Below, in pieces: positions 41,784 through 64,000 of a stretch of DNA of 64,000 bases; positions within the stretch are counted from its first letter, which is position 1, and the number at the start of each line of letters is the position of its first letter. The notes below the pieces were generated by a model. The model made no database searches, was not told the origin of the DNA, and saw only the letters and a list, made by a program, of their open reading frames with translations. The position numbers and the translations under genes were made by a program. The stretch comes from Cacajao melanocephalus (taxonomy: Eukaryota; Chordata; Mammalia; Primates; Pitheciidae), in NCBI GenBank assembly GCA_963573385.1, contig CAUYLG010022326.1:1-64000 (forward strand). The letters run 5' to 3'.

Positions 41784-41908
41784 ATGCTGGAGGGAAAAGG
41801 CCTCCGAGATGAGCGTGGCCCCCTGGCTCGTGGTCGCCGCCCGGTCTCTCTAACGCCATGGCGCGGACTGGAGTGAGAAACCGCTGTCTGTCGCTGACTG
41901 CAAAGTGA
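41784..41908 (+). promoter_or_regulatory. PER3: Three upstream ORFs in the PER3 leader
   Basis: ATG at 41784 (30 codons, stop 41874-41876), ATG at 41809 (14 codons, stop 41851-41853), and ATG at 41858 (16 codons, stop 41906-41908). The last has the optimal context GCCATGG. All end before the main ATG at 41943, so re-initiation or leaky scanning would be needed to translate PER3 from this leader. Confidence 0.7.
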
Positions 41909-41942
41909 GCAAGAAGCAGGCAGCGGGCCGTCCCGGCACGAC

Positions 41943-58800
<16,858 letters not shown>

Positions 58801-58954
58801 TAAGCTAGTCAGTTTTCATATTTTCTAAAACATATCTTGTATCAAATAGTACTTCGTAGCTTATTGACTGCCCTCTGACTCAGTTAATTGACACATGAAC
58901 TAAATAAAGCACAGACTTTTGGTGCATTTGGAAGATAGTTTGACAGTGTATACC

Positions 58955-59260
58955 ATGAGCCTTAAAGTAAGACATAATGTCACCCTTAAAGTAGCTTAAA
59001 TGTCCATCATTAAGTAAACTCTGGAATATTTGCTTGATGTATTATTATATTGGTCAATGACAATTTTTGCAGAGATCACATAACATAGAAAAATATTTGG
59101 CACATTAAATGTAAAAATTAGCATACAAAATTATACTTATGATTATAATTATGTTTAAAACATAAACACACTATGGAATAAGGAAAAGAGAATTGAAAGG
59201 AAATATAATATGAATTTTGGTTAAGTGTAGGTACTAGGACCTACAGGTTTTTTTCTTTTT
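58955..59260 (+). mobile_element. Old L1 3' fragment
   Basis: TAAATGTCCATCATTAAGTA, CTGGAATATTTGCTTGATG and the following stretch resemble the L1 ORF2-end/3'UTR in decayed form. Confidence 0.45.
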
Positions 59261-59360
59261 TTTTTTTCTCTCTGTATTTTAAAGATCTCTTTAGTAAGCA
59301 TGTAAAAACTTTTTATATCAGCCTTCTGCCATCAAATTCCACTTATTTGTGTCTATTTTT

Positions 59361-59665
59361 GTTTTTTGGGTTTTTTTTTGAGACAGGTTCTCCCCCTGTT
59401 GCCCAGGCTGGAGTGCAGTGGTGCATTCACAGCTCACTGCAGCCTGGACCTCCTCGGGCTCAGGTGATCCTCCCACTTCAGCCTCCTGAGTAGCTGGGCC
59501 CACAGGTGCCTGTCAACACATTCAGCTAATTCTTGCATTTTTTTTATAGAGATAGGGTTTCGCCATGTTGCGCAGGTGGGTCTCAAACTCCTTGGCTCAA
59601 GCATCCTCCTGCCTCAGCCTCCCAGAGTGCTGGGATTTTGAAGGTGTAAGCCACCACACCCGGCC
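59361..59665 (-). mobile_element. Alu SINE, - strand, with imperfect target-site duplication
   Basis: T-rich start, GAGACAGGTTCTCCCCCTGT, ending CACACCCGGCC. TGTGTCTATTTTT before and TGTGTCCATTTTT after form a target duplication with one change. Confidence 0.9.
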
Positions 59666-59828
59666 TGTGTCCATTTTTTAATATTTCTTTTCCTGCCAGC
59701 ACAGTTGACGCCGGCTTGTTTGCTTGCTGTTTCCTGTCATGTAACAGCATCACGTGGAATGGAACTAGACCAGCCTGGCCCTCTACTTCTCGTGCCTACA
59801 GTACTCCTAGGCCCTTGAATCTTTGGTC

Positions 59829-60080
59829 TTTTTTTTGAGACAGGGTCTCACTCTGTCACCCAGGCTGGAGTACAATGGCACAATCGTGGCTTCGTCAGCC
59901 TTTCCAGTAGCTGGGATTACAGGCGCGTACCACCACCCCGGCTCATTTTTTTGTATTTTTAATAGAGACAGGGTTTCATCACGTTGGCCAGGCTAGTCTG
60001 AAACTCCTGACCTCAAATGATCTGCCCACCTCGGCCTCCGAAACTGCTGGGTTTACAGGCGTGAGCCATCACGCCCAACC
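59829..60080 (-). mobile_element. Alu SINE, - strand, internally deleted
   Basis: TTTTTTTTGAGACAGGGTCT to CACGCCCAACC. A segment after CACAATCGTGGCTTCG is missing. CTTTGGTC at 59821-59828 and 60081-60088 flanks it. Confidence 0.9.
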
Positions 60081-60372
60081 CTTTGGTCCATTTTTAATTG
60101 AATTCTGGGCCTTTTGACCTGGCCCTAGGTTTCCCTTTGATGTCTTTTATTTTAAGTATGGAAATTTTACTTGACTCCAGTAACATGGTGAGATGGAGAA
60201 GTCCGGTTTTTTGGTGTCTTGCTATACAGCATTGTCTACATGAGCATGAAACTGAGAACAGTAGATCTACCAGTGAGACATATTTGATCACCTGTTAATA
60301 TTACAGTAGAGATGATGCAGAGCCATGATGAGAAGAGGTCTCAAGGTTGCTCTTACCTCTTTCTACTCCAGG

Positions 60373-60757
60373 GTTTGGCCTCTCTGCAGAGCACATCTAG
60401 AACTTAATGGAAGACATGGGCTCCTGGCCGCCCTAACTCATGAGACTGATTTGTACTAGAACATGAATTTCATAATTAAGAAATACAGCTGCCAAGTAAT
60501 TACCATTTGTATTCCTCAGAAAGGACTTCCTCCCCTCTCCCCACCCCGTACCTCCCAAGTACCGTAACCTATTGGGAAATGAACATGAAATCTGATGGTT
60601 GTTTGGCCTGAATGTAGGAAACCACAGCTAGTAAGATGCCCTCATGAAGCTTCCATCTGGGGCTCGGTGAGGGTCTGTGTTCCCCCACCCTAGTCAGGGT
60701 TAGAGACACGTCCTAGATTTCTGAAGCTGTCTTTTCAGTGGTTTGATTAAATATATG
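60373..60757 (+). repeat. Duplicated block, copy B
   Basis: Second copy of 57350-57726, about 3 kb downstream. Starts TTTGGCCTCTCTGCAGAGCA and ends GATTAAATATATG. The two copies flank PER3 exons 9 and 10. Confidence 0.92.
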
Positions 60758-61159
60758 TGAAATTACCCAATATATAATGAATATTCAGAATGTTTTGAGT
60801 ATTTTTAAAAATCACACTGGTATTTACATCTTAACAACAAAGATTATGTGAGGGAAAGGATTTAAGGTCTAGTAGGTATTAATCTTGCTATAAAATAATA
60901 ATCATATATTTATAAAGTATAAAGCTCTGTGTAAGACAGGGTGCTAGGCCTTGAGAATGCGACGGTAATCAGAATGTTCTCTTGACCATCAGGGAACCCA
61001 CACTGTCATGGGAGAGACAGTGAATAAAAATGGGACTGTCATATATAACTAGAGTTTGTTAAGTGTGACAATGGAAATGGGAAGGGGGCTGCGAGCCTGT
61101 TGAGCAAGGGACCCTCCCCGTGTCTCTCTCAGTCCTTCCCAGCAGCACTGCAGGCAGGC

Positions 61160-61290
61160 AGGTTAGATGTCCTCACCTCTCATTTTACAGGTAAAATCCA
61201 TACTTAGTGAACTAGAGTAACCTTCCCAGGGATCACCTGGGGAAGAGTTAGAAGTGGAGACTGCAGCCAGGTTTTCTTTCTTACTCCTAC
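61160..61290 (-). mobile_element. MIR-like fragment
   Basis: TCATTTTACAGGTAAAATCC and CCTTCCCAGGGATCACCTGG resemble the MIR core on the minus strand. Confidence 0.45.
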
Positions 61291-61418
61291 TTCACTTTAC
61301 ATACATAGCAATGTAATATTTCATGGCATTTTTGTTGCTATTTGATGAAGGCTGTCTCCTTATTGCCTGCAGATTAATCAGTTTCACATTATATAATTAC
61401 TGATTTAAAATACACTTT

Positions 61419-61708
61419 ACTGCCTCATGCTTGTAATCCCAGCACTTTGAGAGGCTGAGGCAGGAAGATCACTTGAGGCCAGGAGTTCAAGACTAGCCTG
61501 GGCAACATAGCCCCCATCTCTATAAAAAATTTAAAAACAAAAATTAGCTGGGCATAGGAGTATGTAATTATAGTCCCAGCTACTTAGGAGGCTGAGGCAA
61601 GAGGGTTACTTGAGTCCAGGAGTTCAAGGACATCGCCAGAACTGCACCACGGTACTCCAGGTGGGGCAAAAGAACAAGACCCTGTCTCTTTAAAGAAAAA
61701 AAAAATAC
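61419..61708 (+). mobile_element. Old Alu, + strand
   Basis: GCCTCATGCTTGTAATCCCA start (5' end lost), GAGGCCAGGAGTTCAAGACT, and a tail after CCCTGTCTCTTTAAAG. AluJ-like divergence. Confidence 0.88.
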
Positions 61709-62404
61709 ACACACATACACAGTTTTGCAGAAATTTTCATAACTAGGAATATCTAAATCTCATAGTATAAAGCAATCTGTTCTATTTGCATTTTACTCAA
61801 AAAACAAATTCCAAATACCTCTGAAAGGTTTTCAAGCTCACAGTAAATGTACAGGATGTGTTTGTATTAGGAACCAGGTGTACTTTTAGTCCCAGATCAA
61901 TCAATCATGTATTTTTTCCTTTAACAAACATGCAGTGGGTGCCTGCTATGGACCAGACACTGTTCTAGGCACTGAAGATCCAGGAGTAGAAAAAAGAGAC
62001 AAAGTACTTGGCCTCGTGGAGCTAACCCAGCAGTGGGATATAGGGAGAGATGGTCACGTAAAACGCATAGTGTGTCACGTTGTGAAGTAAAGTTGTATAT
62101 TCAGGTACTACTTGCCACAGACCTATGGTATACCTGACACCACGGAGATAGATATGGACCTAGATAGTCTAGATGTGAAGGGAAAGAAACGTGATTGGTG
62201 CAGCTGTTCCACTGTGATGGGGGATGTGCGGGGTGAGTGAATATTCCCTACACATGGAGATGTTATTCCTGCTTTTATGACACTGTCAGTGTCCTGTGAT
62301 TTTCTTGATAATAATTTATGCCTTTGGGAGACTTTCAGTTTTTAGGTAACTGAGCTGCATGTATCAGTCGTGAGACACGGCAGGCTGGCATAATAGAAAA
62401 AGGA

Positions 62405-62600
62405 CAGCACAGGTTGGGGGTCAGACCTAGGTGGATTCAAATCCTAACTAACTGCTGCTTCTTGGTTGTGTGAACTTGGGCCAGTTCCTCAGACTGTCTC
62501 ATCCCCTGACTTTGCGTATCAGGGATAATTCCTACTTTCTGGGGTTGTTGTGAGGACTCCGTGAGCTGATTCAGTATGTCTCACGAATGTGACTTGCTTT
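62405..62600 (+). mobile_element. MIR SINE, + strand
   Basis: GGATTCAAATCCTAACTAAC, GGTTGTGTGAACTTGGGCCA and GGGTTGTTGTGAGGACTCCG follow the MIR consensus in order. Confidence 0.8.
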
Positions 62601-62815
62601 ACCAGCGTACCCACAGGCAGTACAGTGTGGTGGCACACAGTGTGGACTCTAGCTTAGATTCTTGTCCCTTCGTGAACACCTGCCCCCCTCTTACCTGCTA
62701 GGCCACCTGGAAAAGGTCTTTAATCAGGTGAAGGAGAAAATACTTGTAAAGCACTTGGAAAAATGAGGGTTTTCAAAATGTTAGGTATTCTTGTATGTTT
62801 TAAAAACTAGTATAG

Positions 62816-63113
62816 GCCAGCTGCGGTGGTGCACTCTTGTAATCTTAGCCCTTTGAGAGGCCAAGGCGAGTGGATCACTTAAGGTCAGGAGTTCAAGACC
62901 AGCCTGACCAACATGGCGAAACCCTGTCTCTACTAAAAATACAAAAATTAGCTGGGCGTGGTGGTGTGCGCCAGTAAGCCCAGCTACTCAGGAGGCTGAG
63001 GCAGGAGGATCGCTTGAATCTGGGACACAGAGGTTGCAGTGAGCCGAGATTACGCCACTGCACTCCAGCCTGGGTGACAAAATGAGACTCCATCTCAAAA
63101 ACAAACAGAAAAG
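62816..63113 (+). mobile_element. Alu SINE, + strand
   Basis: GGCCAGCTGCGGTGGTGCAC start, full body, tail CTCAAAAACAAACAGAAAAG. Directly abuts the next Alu. Confidence 0.93.
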
Positions 63114-63114
63114 G

Positions 63115-63437
63115 GCCGGGCGTGGTGGCTCACACCTGTAATCAAAGCACTTTGGGAGGCCAAGGTGGGTGGATCACAAGGTCAGGAGTTTGAGACTAGC
63201 CTGGCCAACATGGTGAAACTCTGTCTCTACTAAAAATACAAAAAATTAGCCAGGCATGGTGGCACGCCCCTGTAATCCCAGCTACTCAGGAGGCTGAGGC
63301 AGGAGAATCGCTTGAACGCAGGAGGCGGAGGTTGCAGTGAGCCAAGATTGCACCATTGCACTCCAGCCGTTAACACTCCAGCCTGGGCGATGGAGCGGGA
63401 CTCCATATAAAAAAAAAAAAAAACAAAAAAAAAAACA
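63115..63437 (+). mobile_element. Alu SINE, + strand (AluY-like), with 15-bp internal insertion
   Basis: GGCCGGGCGTGGTGGCTCAC start and GGATCACAAGGTCAGGAG mark an AluY-like copy. CACTCCAG occurs twice around an extra CCGTTAA near 63360-63380. The A-rich tail is long. Confidence 0.93.
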
Positions 63438-64000
63438 ACTAGTGCAGTGCTTGTCACATAGAAGGTTCCAAGTAAACGTCAGTTTCTTCCCTTCTTTGTG
63501 ATCCTCTCTGTTGGCGTGTGTGCCATTCACTGTATTCAGGTCACAGATTGAAGATGCTCTAGAATTTGAGTATAAATAAGACGGAAAGTATTGTAACAAC
63601 TGCATTTTCACCACTAGGGTGGGTTGCAGAACCGTCTTAATTAGGTAGCAAAAGTGTTAGGTGCATTGAACGTTAAATGCCATTTGGCAAACTTGGATCT
63701 TTAAAATTCTTACAATAAATTACTCAGTTACTGTCAAATTTTGAAACCAGTTATTTGCTGAAGATATTTTAGTACCTAAGGAGGTTACTTGTCGCTAAGT
63801 TTAGATTTGTACACAGATAGCACTGAAACCATTACAGAAAGATGATTGCTTTAGAGAAACTTCACTGGCCTGTTAATGTCTCATTTGTTTCTTAGTATTT
63901 CTGAACTTCCATGAACAGAATTTTAGCCTCCTATTTTCTCTTTGGAGTCAAAGAATTGTTTTGTAAAAACATAGCTCTATTCTTGGAATAGCCTATTAAA

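Noticed and set aside
41186..41812. 208-codon plus-strand frame over PER3 exon 1 and intron 1
   Set aside because: It reads through the donor and acceptor of a well-supported intron. GC-rich chance frame.

Overview
This 64 kb window is nuclear DNA of a primate. It has about 30 Alu copies, split genes with GT-AG introns, MIR and L1 fragments, LTR solo elements and CpG-island promoters. The gene order CAMTA1 - VAMP3 - PER3, all on the + strand, is that of human chromosome 1p36 and its primate orthologues. The predicted VAMP3 N-terminus (GPAAAAGSN) and the PER3 N-terminus (starting MEPC) differ from the human proteins as I remember them. I therefore lean towards a non-human simian, but this rests on memory.

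1-24,670: the 3' end of CAMTA1, a calmodulin-binding transcription activator. Seven coding exons (594-21482) encode the last ~286 residues, including the IQ motifs, followed by a ~3.2 kb 3'UTR. The last intron (8205-21418) is long. It holds a 130-bp tandem duplication, a duplicated purine tract, a few Alus, a MIR and a hAT-like element.

24,670-26,180: short intergenic stretch running into the VAMP3 CpG island. 26,180-37,690: complete VAMP3 (cellubrevin, an R-SNARE of 100 aa) in five exons, with a ~1.8 kb 3'UTR. Its introns carry a minus-strand L1 with a nested Alu, several other Alus and an LTR-like element.

37,690-41,290: intergenic. It contains a class II ERV-type LTR, an Alu and a C-rich degenerate repeat that ends at an E-box. 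41,290-64,000: the 5' part of PER3, a circadian period gene. It has a GC-rich promoter with D-box-like and TATA-like elements, a 5'UTR exon, an exon with three uORFs and the start codon, and eight further coding exons through 58799, giving ~386 residues that cover PAS-A and PAS-B. The window ends in the following intron. PER3 introns hold most of the Alus, a MaLR solo LTR with a target-site duplication, a rearranged reverse MaLR element, and a ~380-bp direct duplication flanking exons 9 and 10.

The three genes do unrelated jobs (transcription activation, vesicle fusion, circadian repression) and are neighbours rather than an operon-like unit. I found no new multi-gene system. The most interesting leads are a candidate 31-nt cassette exon in CAMTA1 that would swap its C-terminus, the PER3 uORF cluster, and the exon-flanking duplication in PER3.
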